64,000 bases of DNA from Akkermansia sp. (lineage in GTDB: Bacteria; Verrucomicrobiota; Verrucomicrobiia; Verrucomicrobiales; Akkermansiaceae), in NCBI GenBank assembly GCA_017472085.1, contig JAFUQZ010000071.1, forward strand, positions 1 through 64,000, read 5' to 3'. Positions within the stretch are counted from its first letter, which is position 1. Each line of letters begins with the position of its first letter. This document shows, one piece after another, positions 53,799 to 62,199 of the stretch. The position numbers and the translations under genes were made by a program. Under the pieces are notes generated by a model. The model searched no databases. It was given only the letters and a program-made list of their open reading frames with translations, and was not told where the DNA came from.

Positions 53799-54680
53799 TT
53801 ATTTCGCGACCTGCTGGCGGCAGGCTTTCACGGTGTTGGCCATGAGCATGGCAATAGTCATGGGGCCCACCCCACCGGGAACAGGAGTGATAGCGCTGCA
53901 GGAGTCCTTCACCGCCTCAAAATCCACATCGCCCACGATTCGATAACCACGGGGACGCGTGGCATCTTCGATACGGTTGATACCCACATCCAGCACCACG
54001 GCACCGGGTTTCACATAATCAGCCGTCACCATCTCCGGGCGGCCGACCGCCGCCACGAGGATATCCGCCGTGCGGCACAGTCCGGGCAAATCAGCCGTGC
54101 GGGAATGTGCGATGGTGACGGTGGCGTTTGCCTTCTTGCTGACGAGCAGGTTGGCCATGGGCTTGCCCACAATCATGCTACGGCCAATCACCACAGCGTG
54201 CTTGCCGGCGGTGGGGATGCCATAGGCGGCCAGCAGCTCCATGCAGCCCAGCGGCGTGCACGGCACGAAGCCGGTCTCATCCTCCAGCACCAGCTTGGCC
54301 ACGTTGGCAGGATGGAAGCCATCCACGTCCTTGCGCGGGTCAATGTTGAGAATGACGGCTTCCTCATCAATATGAGGCGGTGGCGGGCTCTGCACCAGGA
54401 TGCCGTGAATGCGATCATCGGCATTCAGCTGATGGATGAGCTGCACCAGCTCATCCTGAGTCGTCTCTGCCGGGAGCGCCCATTTCTGAGAATAGATACC
54501 CAGCTCTGCACAGGCCTTCACCTTGGAACCGACGTAGACCTGCGAGGCGGGATCCTCGCCCACCAGCACTACGGCCAGACCGGGAGTGTGGCCGGCAGCC
54601 TTCAGTTCTTCAATTTCCTTCACCAGGCGTGCGCGCACATCCGCCGCCACCTTTTTTCCGTCTATGAGGGTGGGAGTCAT
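53799..54680 (-). CDS. folD: Methylenetetrahydrofolate dehydrogenase / cyclohydrolase
   Basis: 293 residues, the usual size of bacterial FolD. It interconverts 5,10-methylene- and 10-formyl-tetrahydrofolate in one-carbon metabolism. Substrate-binding [18 protein letters not shown] with the catalytic Lys, the motif [18 protein letters not shown], and the NADP-binding [17 protein letters not shown]. The C-terminus has [15 protein letters not shown], a family landmark. Its start overlaps the upstream acyltransferase gene by four bases. Converges on der with a shared terminator. Confidence 0.97.
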   Translation of the reverse strand: MTPTLIDGKKVAADVRARLVKEIEELKAAGHTPGLAVVLVGEDPASQVYVGSKVKACAELGIYSQKWALPAETTQDELVQLIHQLNADDRIHGILVQSPPPPHIDEEAVILNIDPRKDVDGFHPANVAKLVLEDETGFVPCTPLGCMELLAAYGIPTAGKHAVVIGRSMIVGKPMANLLVSKKANATVTIAHSRTADLPGLCRTADILVAAVGRPEMVTADYVKPGAVVLDVGINRIEDATRPRGYRIVGDVDFEAVKDSCSAITPVPGGVGPMTIAMLMANTVKACRQQVAK

Positions 54681-55375
54681 TTCTTTTGGGCTTCTATAGG
54701 TTCAAAATCGGGGCGGCCGTACGCCATCAGCTGTTCCAGTCGGGCGCAGTATTCCTTAATCTGTTCATCTGTCACATTCGGCGGAACGAACAACGGCTCA
54801 CCCCACCGTATTGTCACTCTGGAAAAAGGCTTCGGAATCACAAACCCATCCCAGGCCTTGCTGATACGCCAGCAATGGGGAATATCTATACCCAGCGGTA
54901 TGATGGGCAACCCGCTGACAGATGCCAGCTTGATGACGCCGGGATGGCAGCGGTAGCGCGGTCCCTTGGGGCCATCCGGGGTGATGCACATGCTGTATCC
55001 TGCCTTGAGTTCTTTCACCATATCCAGGAAACCGGCCACCCCGCGTCTGCCGCTGGAGCCGCGCACGGCGCGCATGCCGTAATCCTCTGCCACGGTGGCC
55101 AGCATGGCGCCGTCCTTGCTGGCGCTGGTCAGCATGCTCATCTGAACTGTGCCCCTGATGATGTACTTGTAAAAATAACAGGGAACGAACGTGCGATTAT
55201 GCCAGAGTGACACGATGACCGGCTTGCTGCCCATGGGCTTCGCCGTGTCAGTTTCATCGCAACAGACCACACGCTTACGCAGCGTAAGGCAGATGGTGCT
55301 GATGAACAGCCAGATGATATGGCCCAGAGGACGGGACCACCACTTGGAACGCAACTCGTGATTTCTGGAACTCAT
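54677..55375 (-). CDS. DUF374 lysophospholipid acyltransferase-like protein
   Basis: 232 residues with an N-terminal hydrophobic segment (about 15-35, [14 protein letters not shown]) that anchors it to the inner membrane. The DUF374 landmarks are present: [14 protein letters not shown] (catalytic-type His followed by Asn-Arg), [20 protein letters not shown] and [11 protein letters not shown]. The family is related to LpxL-type and PlsC-type acyltransferases, and may acylate lipid A or a lysolipid. It overlaps folD by four bases. The membrane-associated role is known of the family; the lipid substrate is not. Confidence 0.88.
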   Translation of the reverse strand: MSSRNHELRSKWWSRPLGHIIWLFISTICLTLRKRVVCCDETDTAKPMGSKPVIVSLWHNRTFVPCYFYKYIIRGTVQMSMLTSASKDGAMLATVAEDYGMRAVRGSSGRRGVAGFLDMVKELKAGYSMCITPDGPKGPRYRCHPGVIKLASVSGLPIIPLGIDIPHCWRISKAWDGFVIPKPFSRVTIRWGEPLFVPPNVTDEQIKEYCARLEQLMAYGRPDFEPIEAQKK

Positions 55376-55390
55376 GGCATAGAAGTTTTA

Positions 55391-57067
55391 TCAGAATGGA
55401 GAAAGAGGCTCAAAGGGATTATCTGATTTATCAGGCTCGGCAAAAGGATCAGACCCCACGTCATCCAGCCCCTTTGCACGGTTCGGGGCAGACTCATCCA
55501 GGCCTTCCAGCTTCATCTGCCCGCTGAGTTTGTCCACATCTATAGAATCAAACTTCAGGCGTTCCGGGCGCGATTTACGGGCCTCAACCGCCAGCGCCTC
55601 AATGTCAGCCATATTATCATCCGGCCGGTTGGCAAAGCCCTTCAGCGATGTAGACAGCCAGGTCCATTCACCCCTGTTCTCGAAAATGGGGTCGGGAGCA
55701 CCGTCCGTATATTCCGCACGCGTCAGAATCCCGGGTAAGCCGTATACCAGTGTGCCGGAAAGCTCGTTGGCCGCGTTAATGGTTATCTTGCCCTTCAACG
55801 CCAGAGAATCACGGGTGACAACTCGATTATCGGGCAACTCAAGAGAAATCGCATCACCCTCACTCGACAGCTGCACCGTCCCCATTTCCACCGTGGGCGG
55901 CAGATACTGACGACGCTTCCGGGGCTCGATATGCTCCAACATGGCCGTAATGGCCGGGAAAGAGGTCACCATGATTTTCTCCAGCTCAAAATCCCCGGAA
56001 AACACGGGGTCGGCATCTGTAAAGGTCACCCGAGAGGGCAACTCATCCGATTGGCGGTTGGAGGTACGTGCCGTAAAGAAGGTTTCAAAACGGCCGCCGG
56101 TAAAATCAGCAAACGGCATGTTCACTGCGCGCAGCTGAAAAGCGCCGGCCAACGGCTCATCGTTCGCCACACGGTGCCTCAGCACAAGCGAGCTGCGCTG
56201 CGGCTGTGACTCTTCCGTCGGCATTTCAACGGATCCCGTGATGTACAAGTCCTCTATTCCGACCGGTGAAAGATGTATCTTCGTTTCTGACAGGTATATC
56301 GTCTGCCAATTCTTCACCATCAGAGTGCCCTGCGTGCAGGATATCACGCAATTATCCCGCCCTTTTCGCGGATAATAGAGGTGAGCTTTACCGTTTCGGA
56401 GCACCAGCCGGGAGAATTCACCCCGGCCCCAACTGACGGAGAAATCATCACACTCCATGCGGTCGAACTTCCACAGGGGCACCCCGTTCAGCAGGGGCAT
56501 CCGCATCTGCCCGACCTCCGGCCTCAGGATAAAATTGGCTCTCTTGATTTTCAATACACCGGACTGGGCAATTTCGCGGAAAAATGACTCTGCGCTCAGT
56601 TCAGTTGACAAATCCGTGAGCTCTACCTGCTCCAGCAGGCAATCATCCGGGAATTCTGCCACGATGGAGTTGATGTGCAGCGTCGTTCCGCTGATACCGG
56701 TACCCACTACCCGGACTGACTCTGCGCCCCAGGCTTTTTTGAGTTCATCCACCCGCGACTGCAGATAGGACTCGCCGCTCATGACCGCCATTCTGTAGAA
56801 AAAGAACGCAGATACGATACACAATGCCAGGAACGCAATGGAGATAAACGCAACCAAATGCTTGCGACTGCGCTTGCGTATCTCCTTTTCGGTCATCAAC
56901 ACCCGGCGCTTCTTCGTCACGCGGATTACCTTGGTACCATCCGGCCTGACTACAACTTCGCGTTTCTTTGCCTGAGAAGGCTTCTCCTCATTTATCTGAC
57001 GGATGATGTTGCGTACCTGGGTCTGGTCCTCATCCTCTCTGTCGTACTTATCGTCGTATTTTGACAT
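55391..57067 (-). CDS. Single-pass inner-membrane protein with AsmA-like periplasmic part
   Basis: 558 residues. A charged cytoplasmic N-terminus (about 1-70, rich in Asp, Arg and Lys), one membrane helix at about 72-93 (VAFISIAFLALCIVSAFFFY), then a long periplasmic region of short beta strands (about 100-500) in the style of AsmA/TamB/YhdP proteins, with nothing catalytic. The tail is acidic and Pro-rich (DPFAEPDKSDNPFEPLSPF). It is 18 bases downstream of the second secretin gene and probably co-transcribed, so I infer a role at that secretin or in lipid/envelope traffic. Confidence 0.75.
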   Translation of the reverse strand: MSKYDDKYDREDEDQTQVRNIIRQINEEKPSQAKKREVVVRPDGTKVIRVTKKRRVLMTEKEIRKRSRKHLVAFISIAFLALCIVSAFFFYRMAVMSGESYLQSRVDELKKAWGAESVRVVGTGISGTTLHINSIVAEFPDDCLLEQVELTDLSTELSAESFFREIAQSGVLKIKRANFILRPEVGQMRMPLLNGVPLWKFDRMECDDFSVSWGRGEFSRLVLRNGKAHLYYPRKGRDNCVISCTQGTLMVKNWQTIYLSETKIHLSPVGIEDLYITGSVEMPTEESQPQRSSLVLRHRVANDEPLAGAFQLRAVNMPFADFTGGRFETFFTARTSNRQSDELPSRVTFTDADPVFSGDFELEKIMVTSFPAITAMLEHIEPRKRRQYLPPTVEMGTVQLSSEGDAISLELPDNRVVTRDSLALKGKITINAANELSGTLVYGLPGILTRAEYTDGAPDPIFENRGEWTWLSTSLKGFANRPDDNMADIEALAVEARKSRPERLKFDSIDVDKLSGQMKLEGLDESAPNRAKGLDDVGSDPFAEPDKSDNPFEPLSPF

Positions 57068-57085
57068 GTATCTTCTTCTTTTATT

Positions 57086-59599
57086 TTAATCAGCAGCAGT
57101 CGGGCGCTGGCCGGTTGTCGTGTTCCGGCCTGTGGGATCCACCAAATCCACTCTTGCAAACAGGATAAACGCCTTGCGGGATTCCTCCTCACCTTCAGAA
57201 CGGAAAAGTCTGCCCACCAGAGGCAAATCTCCCAAAACAGGTACTTTGTCCTCAAAACGAACCTTGCGAGCCTCCTGCAAACCGCCCATCACCAGCACAG
57301 AGCCGGGAGCCACCGTTATCTTGGTATTCTCCAGGCGGCGCTTGAATACAGGCTTGAGAATGAGGTTATCTGACAAGGTAATCTTCTGCAGGCCCTTGGC
57401 ACCTCCGGGTATCCACTGGTAGGATTCTATGGGAGAGCCCCAGTTGATGAAGCCCTCAAAGTCATTCATGGTCACCGTCAACGCTATCGTCACATTGTCA
57501 TCCGGCAACACCTCGGCACTATGCACTTGTACGACGGTTCCGACACCGCCCACGGTGTCTTCATTCATGCCGAAACGGGTAAATTCATCGGGATGGGAAC
57601 CGGCGGCAACCGTCGCGTACCCCGAATTGTAATCATCATCCCCGGACGAGTTCTCCTTCCTGCTGAAGGTCATACTCATGGAGGATATCTGCGGCTCCGC
57701 ATAGGTCTCCGGGTAGAACATTTCGCGCACATTGGTGAACGTCACCTGCTCCTCCATGCCGGGAGTGAACACCAGACGCGGATTGAACAGCACATCCGCT
57801 CCCTTCTTCTGTGCCAGACCTCGCATAATCATCGTCAGATCACCGGCATCCCAGACACCGCGCAGGGAGAAAATACCGGGCGCCTTGGAGCCGCCGCCTT
57901 TGGCAATACCGAAGTTGTAGGCGCTGCCATTGGCGATGAGGTTATCCATGTTGTTGGAGGAAATGGCGCGCACATCCGAGCGCAGGCCGGCGGTCATGGA
58001 CGTGTTGGAAGAGGCTCCCACGGTGGAGATACCTGCATCCATCACCGGCAGCCCCGTTGCCGCAGACACAGCCTGCTGCGTACCACCGCCGCCGTAAAGC
58101 GTACCGGCATCGTTCAGGCTGAAGTTCAGCAACCATTCAAAGCCTAACTCGTTCAGATCGGTTTCCTCCACTTCCACCGCCATGATGTTGAGTACAACGG
58201 CCCGCTGCACCTCGTTCATCGGGGTGCTGATCAGTTCACCAATCTCATCCAGATTATGAACGGTATTGTACACGAACAGCCGGCGATTGGCCGCATCATA
58301 TCGGGCTCGGGAGCCCTCCGGGAAAGAAATTCCCATGGACTTGAGCGCTACCACGGGGTTGACGCGCTTCACCACCATGCGGCTGCCGCCGCCATCGAAA
58401 TCATCCTCATCATCGCCGCCTTCCTCGCTGTCCCGGTCGAAGAAATGCGGTGCCACCGTGTAGACACGCTCGGTCATGGGGCCGAAATCGCGTCCGGAAT
58501 AGCTCAACTCCACACCTATGGGGGTGATGTAATACGAAACACCCAGTTGACGCACCAACACATCCAGCACATCCGCCACCGACACATCCGCCAGGGTGAG
58601 ATTGATGCGACGCGCCATAATCTGCTCGTAGCCGGAGGAGCCCTTCACCCCGAAATTCGGACTGATGTTGATATGGCGGCCGGCCGGCATACCCTCTGCC
58701 TCTGCACGGCGAATCTGCCCCTGGAGGGCTTCCACCACATCCATGACGGAAGCATCTTCGAAACTTATCTGCGCCAGCCGCATCTCCTTGAGAGCCTGAG
58801 CAATGCGAGCCTCTGCCTCCGTCTGCTCCACTCCTCCGTCGGCAGACGTATCTGCACCGGTCACATAAAGCCCATCTGCCAGCTCAGCCGGCACTTTTTC
58901 CTCCCACGCGGCATCCACCTCAGCCAGGCGGCGGGCGCGGACTTCGTTGTAGGAAGATTTGTTGTATTCCATCCGGCGACGGGAAGCAGCCTCCTGCCCG
59001 CGGCGGGCGGCGCTGTTGTAGGGGTCAAGTTTCAGCACCTCGTTAAAGGTGGCCTCTGCCTCATCGTATTTCCCCAAATCCAGATAACCGTATCCCAGTG
59101 TCAGCCGACGGCTCACTTCCTCCACATCAGCCACATGCTCCGGGGTAAGCGCCGGATTGTGGCGCACGGGGTCCTGAGTCTGCACCAGCTCCTTACGGGC
59201 GCGCTTGTTGTCGGGGGAAAGCTGCACGGCTTCCTTCAGGAAGCTGATGGCCTCATCATAGCGCCCGACGGCGCGGTAATCCATGGCTCTGGCTATGAGG
59301 GCATCCGAGAGGCTGTCCTTGATGAAGCGCTGCTGTTTTTCTGTCTCCGGAGCAATGGGCAGCACAGCCAGCGCGTTGCGATAATGCTCCACGGCATCGG
59401 TGAAGCGCTTGGCCACATAGGCGTCGCGAGCCTCCTGCACCTGCTGCATCGCATCACGCAGCGCCATGGTACGGCGCGCGCTCTGCGACGCCGCAAATGA
59501 CTGAGCATCTGCATCCTGAGCCCACACCTGCGGAGAAAGAGAGAGAGCCGCAGATGCTACAACGGAAAAGAGTACAGTACGAGTGTAGGAGCCTTTCAT
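57086..59599 (-). CDS. Second secretin, TPR-containing, paralogue of the 17934-20828 protein
   Basis: 837 residues from ATG 59599, giving a signal peptide (SYTRTVLFSVVASAALSLSP); the frame opens 12 codons upstream but those codons have no function. TPR-type helices at about 30-230 include EARDAYVAKRFTDAVEHYRN and phrases nearly identical to the first secretin (RHNPALTPEHVADVEEVSRR versus NNPALTPEHVKNVEEVQR). It also shares LKLDPYNSAARRGQEA-type phrases. The N0/STN-like part, N-domains and the C-terminal pore follow, ending in VPVLGDLPLVGRLF. An AsmA-like gene follows. No PilM/N/O genes sit with it. Confidence 0.9.
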   Translation of the reverse strand: MKGSYTRTVLFSVVASAALSLSPQVWAQDADAQSFAASQSARRTMALRDAMQQVQEARDAYVAKRFTDAVEHYRNALAVLPIAPETEKQQRFIKDSLSDALIARAMDYRAVGRYDEAISFLKEAVQLSPDNKRARKELVQTQDPVRHNPALTPEHVADVEEVSRRLTLGYGYLDLGKYDEAEATFNEVLKLDPYNSAARRGQEAASRRRMEYNKSSYNEVRARRLAEVDAAWEEKVPAELADGLYVTGADTSADGGVEQTEAEARIAQALKEMRLAQISFEDASVMDVVEALQGQIRRAEAEGMPAGRHINISPNFGVKGSSGYEQIMARRINLTLADVSVADVLDVLVRQLGVSYYITPIGVELSYSGRDFGPMTERVYTVAPHFFDRDSEEGGDDEDDFDGGGSRMVVKRVNPVVALKSMGISFPEGSRARYDAANRRLFVYNTVHNLDEIGELISTPMNEVQRAVVLNIMAVEVEETDLNELGFEWLLNFSLNDAGTLYGGGGTQQAVSAATGLPVMDAGISTVGASSNTSMTAGLRSDVRAISSNNMDNLIANGSAYNFGIAKGGGSKAPGIFSLRGVWDAGDLTMIMRGLAQKKGADVLFNPRLVFTPGMEEQVTFTNVREMFYPETYAEPQISSMSMTFSRKENSSGDDDYNSGYATVAAGSHPDEFTRFGMNEDTVGGVGTVVQVHSAEVLPDDNVTIALTVTMNDFEGFINWGSPIESYQWIPGGAKGLQKITLSDNLILKPVFKRRLENTKITVAPGSVLVMGGLQEARKVRFEDKVPVLGDLPLVGRLFRSEGEEESRKAFILFARVDLVDPTGRNTTTGQRPTAAD

Positions 59600-59750
59600 A
59601 AGCGAGTACGGAAATATTAGCAAATCCCCCGTCAAAAGTCACTCATAAAAGTACATTCTGACAAAAAAATCCGCGGTTTCCGACAACAGTTCAGGCGGCG
59701 TCCCCGCTGCGGGAAGCACCGCCCTGACTGCACCGGTCTGAACGATGCGG

Positions 59751-62027
59751 TTAATTCTCCGCAGAATCAGGCAGGTAGCCGCGAATCTTGCTGATGCGCG
59801 TGGGATGACGAAGCTTGCGCAGCGCCTTTGCCTCAATCTGGCGAATACGCTCGCGGGTCACATTGAACTGGCGGCCCACTTCTTCCAGCGTGCGGGGAGT
59901 ACCGTCGCGCAGGCCGAAGCGCTGTTCAATCACGGCGCGCTCGCGGGGATTGAGCGTATTGAGCACATCGCCTATCTTGTCGCGCAGCGAGTTGTAGGAA
60001 GCACCGTCCATGGGATTCTCCGCGCTCTTATCCTCCAGGAAGTCACCGAACGAGGTATCATCCGAATCGCCGACAGGCTGCTGCATGGAAATGGGCTGCT
60101 GTGCCATCTTGAGCACACTACGCACCTTCTCCACCGGCATGCCGCACTCTGCCGAAATCTCATCCGGCGTGGGCTCACGTCCCAAATCCTGCACCAGCTT
60201 CTTCTGCACCCGCATGAGCTTGTTAATCGTCTCAATCATGTGCACCGGAATGCGGATGGTGCGCGCCTGGTCTGCAATGGAACGCGTAATCGCCTGGCGA
60301 ATCCACCACGTGGCATAGGTGGAGAACTTGTAGCCGCGGCGGTATTCAAACTTCTCCACCGCTTTCATGAGGCCCATGTTGCCCTCCTGAATCAAATCCA
60401 GGAAAGCAAGTCCGCGGTTGGTGTATTTTTTCGCAATGGAAATCACCAGACGCAGGTTGGATTCAATCATCTCGCGCTTGGCATCCTGAGCATCCCTGAC
60501 GCTCTGACGCATCACTTTATAATGCTCCAGGAACTGGGCAACAGGCATCCAGAGCTGCATCTCAATCTCCTTGAGCGCATCGCGGCAACTGTCATCCTCC
60601 GGGTCGGCATCGCGCTGGCGCAGCAGCTTCATCACACGCTGGCGAATCTCGCGCAGACGCCCCACAAAGTCCTCATACACCTTACTCTTGAAAGAAAAGT
60701 CTGTGTAGAAGCCTGCCAGTTTATCCCGCAGCTCCTCAAACTCTTTCTGTGCCGCTGCCACGGATTTTTTGCGGCGGCGGGCAGAGTTCAGGCGCATGTA
60801 GGCCGCACGAGCCTCATCATGCATATCCAGAACTCGCGTAATCAGCAGGGTCAGCTCCTTGAGGTACTTCTCGCGCCGGTCGATATTCTTATCTGCCACC
60901 ACACGGTCGAAGCGCTCCTGGTTCATCATCACCTTGTTGGCCGTATCGCAATAGAATACCGCCGCAAGGCCGAAGCGATGCAAATTCTCCTGAATGCTCT
61001 TCTCCGCCTGGTCAATGCGGCGGGAAATTTCCACTTCCTTCTGGCGGGAAAGCAGCTCCTTGAGTCCCATCTGCTTGAGGTACATGCGCACCGGGTCGTC
61101 CAGGATATCCAGCTTGGCCTCCATCTTCTCCGTCTCGTCCTCCTCGCCGGTATCGGACATACGCTGACGCTCGCTGTATGAGTCCACGTCAGAGGCATCA
61201 ATGATATCGAACTGCATGCCGCGCAGGCGTTCCATGATTTCCTCATAGTCCTCCGGCTTGATGATATCATGCGGCAGCACATCGTTGATATCATCATAGG
61301 TAAGATACCCCTGTTCCTGTGCCAGGCGAATGAGATCCTTGATTTTCTCCTGCACTTCCGGGGTATTCACCAGCTTGCCACCGGAGCGTTTGATGGCCTC
61401 GCCGGAAACTTCCAGGCGGGTAAGGACAAAGGAATCGTCGCGCACCTCCACACCTATTTCGTGAAGATGCTCAAACAGGCGGGCCTGATCATCATCCTCC
61501 GCAGCATCCGGCGGCAGAGAATCTGCTATATCAGAGTCCGTCACATAGCCGTTGTTCTTCTTGGCTATGGCTAACAATCCCTTGAACGCGTTTTTCAGCG
61601 TGTTGTCATCAGAGAAGAAATCCTGGAGCTGCTGGGCCGACACACGGGGATTAAATGCTCCCTTGCGCTTTTTCCTGGGCTTGAGCTCATCGTAGTCAGC
61701 CTCCTGCTCAGGTTCCGGCTTCGGCTCTGCCTTCTTCGCTGCGGCCGGCTTTTTAGCCGCCGGGGTATTCTTGACCTCCGGCTTGTGAGCTTCGGCCGCG
61801 GCCTCAGTCACCGCAGTCGTTTTTGCGGACACCGGTTTCGCTTTCGATGGCTTTTTCGCAGGTGCCGGGGCTTTCTTTTTCTCCGGCGCTACCGCAGGTG
61901 CAACTTCTGCCATCGGCTCTTCTGCCGCTACGGCTTCTGCGGGCTTTTGCTTCGGGGCTGCCTTGGCGGCAGATTTCGGAGCCGACTTCTTTGCCGGCTT
62001 CGGGGAATCTTTTTTGCTGGTCGACAT
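59751..62027 (-). CDS. rpoD: Primary sigma factor with two region-1.1-like domains
   Basis: 758 residues from ATG 62027. Residues 1-120 are a Lys/Pro/Ala-rich histone-like extension. Two region-1.1-like domains follow: about 145-198 ([18 protein letters not shown], then [12 protein letters not shown]) and about 224-280 ([20 protein letters not shown], then [10 protein letters not shown]). Then region 1.2 ([11 protein letters not shown]), a non-conserved insert, region 2 ([20 protein letters not shown], then [17 protein letters not shown]), region 3 and region 4 ([20 protein letters not shown]). Regions 2.4 and 4.2 are intact, so it should read TTGACA/TATAAT promoters as seen throughout the window. 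Confidence 0.97.
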   Translation of the reverse strand: MSTSKKDSPKPAKKSAPKSAAKAAPKQKPAEAVAAEEPMAEVAPAVAPEKKKAPAPAKKPSKAKPVSAKTTAVTEAAAEAHKPEVKNTPAAKKPAAAKKAEPKPEPEQEADYDELKPRKKRKGAFNPRVSAQQLQDFFSDDNTLKNAFKGLLAIAKKNNGYVTDSDIADSLPPDAAEDDDQARLFEHLHEIGVEVRDDSFVLTRLEVSGEAIKRSGGKLVNTPEVQEKIKDLIRLAQEQGYLTYDDINDVLPHDIIKPEDYEEIMERLRGMQFDIIDASDVDSYSERQRMSDTGEEDETEKMEAKLDILDDPVRMYLKQMGLKELLSRQKEVEISRRIDQAEKSIQENLHRFGLAAVFYCDTANKVMMNQERFDRVVADKNIDRREKYLKELTLLITRVLDMHDEARAAYMRLNSARRRKKSVAAAQKEFEELRDKLAGFYTDFSFKSKVYEDFVGRLREIRQRVMKLLRQRDADPEDDSCRDALKEIEMQLWMPVAQFLEHYKVMRQSVRDAQDAKREMIESNLRLVISIAKKYTNRGLAFLDLIQEGNMGLMKAVEKFEYRRGYKFSTYATWWIRQAITRSIADQARTIRIPVHMIETINKLMRVQKKLVQDLGREPTPDEISAECGMPVEKVRSVLKMAQQPISMQQPVGDSDDTSFGDFLEDKSAENPMDGASYNSLRDKIGDVLNTLNPRERAVIEQRFGLRDGTPRTLEEVGRQFNVTRERIRQIEAKALRKLRHPTRISKIRGYLPDSAEN

Positions 62028-62047
62028 GATATATGAAAAAATGAGAC

Positions 62048-62094
62048 AATACTCCACCCTTTACGCATTTTGTCAAGTGTTTGGCAAAATGCGT
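62048..62094 (-). promoter_or_regulatory. rpoD promoter with a 10-base dyad
   Basis: On the minus strand TTGACA (complement of 62071-62076), a 17-base spacer and AGTATT (complement of 62048-62053). The overlapping alternative TTGCCA (62082-62087) with TAAAGG (62058-62063) has an 18-base spacer. A perfect dyad, ACGCATTTTG (62063-62072) and CAAAATGCGT (62085-62094), covers the -35 region of both. Confidence 0.55.
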
Positions 62095-62158
62095 GGCAAG
62101 ATATATAGCATAAAAATCACTTCTCGCAAGGGTTAAAATGATATTATGACACAATAAT

Positions 62159-62181
62159 CGCTCTTTTAGCGCTAAAAAGCG
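62159..62181 (-). terminator. Hairpin after the ABC-F gene
   Basis: CGCTCTTTTAGC (62159-62170) and GCTAAAAAGCG (62171-62181) pair with one bulge and almost no loop, 19 bases past the ABC-F stop. Only a weak AT-rich stretch follows, so the call is tentative. Confidence 0.5.
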
Positions 62182-62199
62182 GACAAATCGGCAGCCTAC

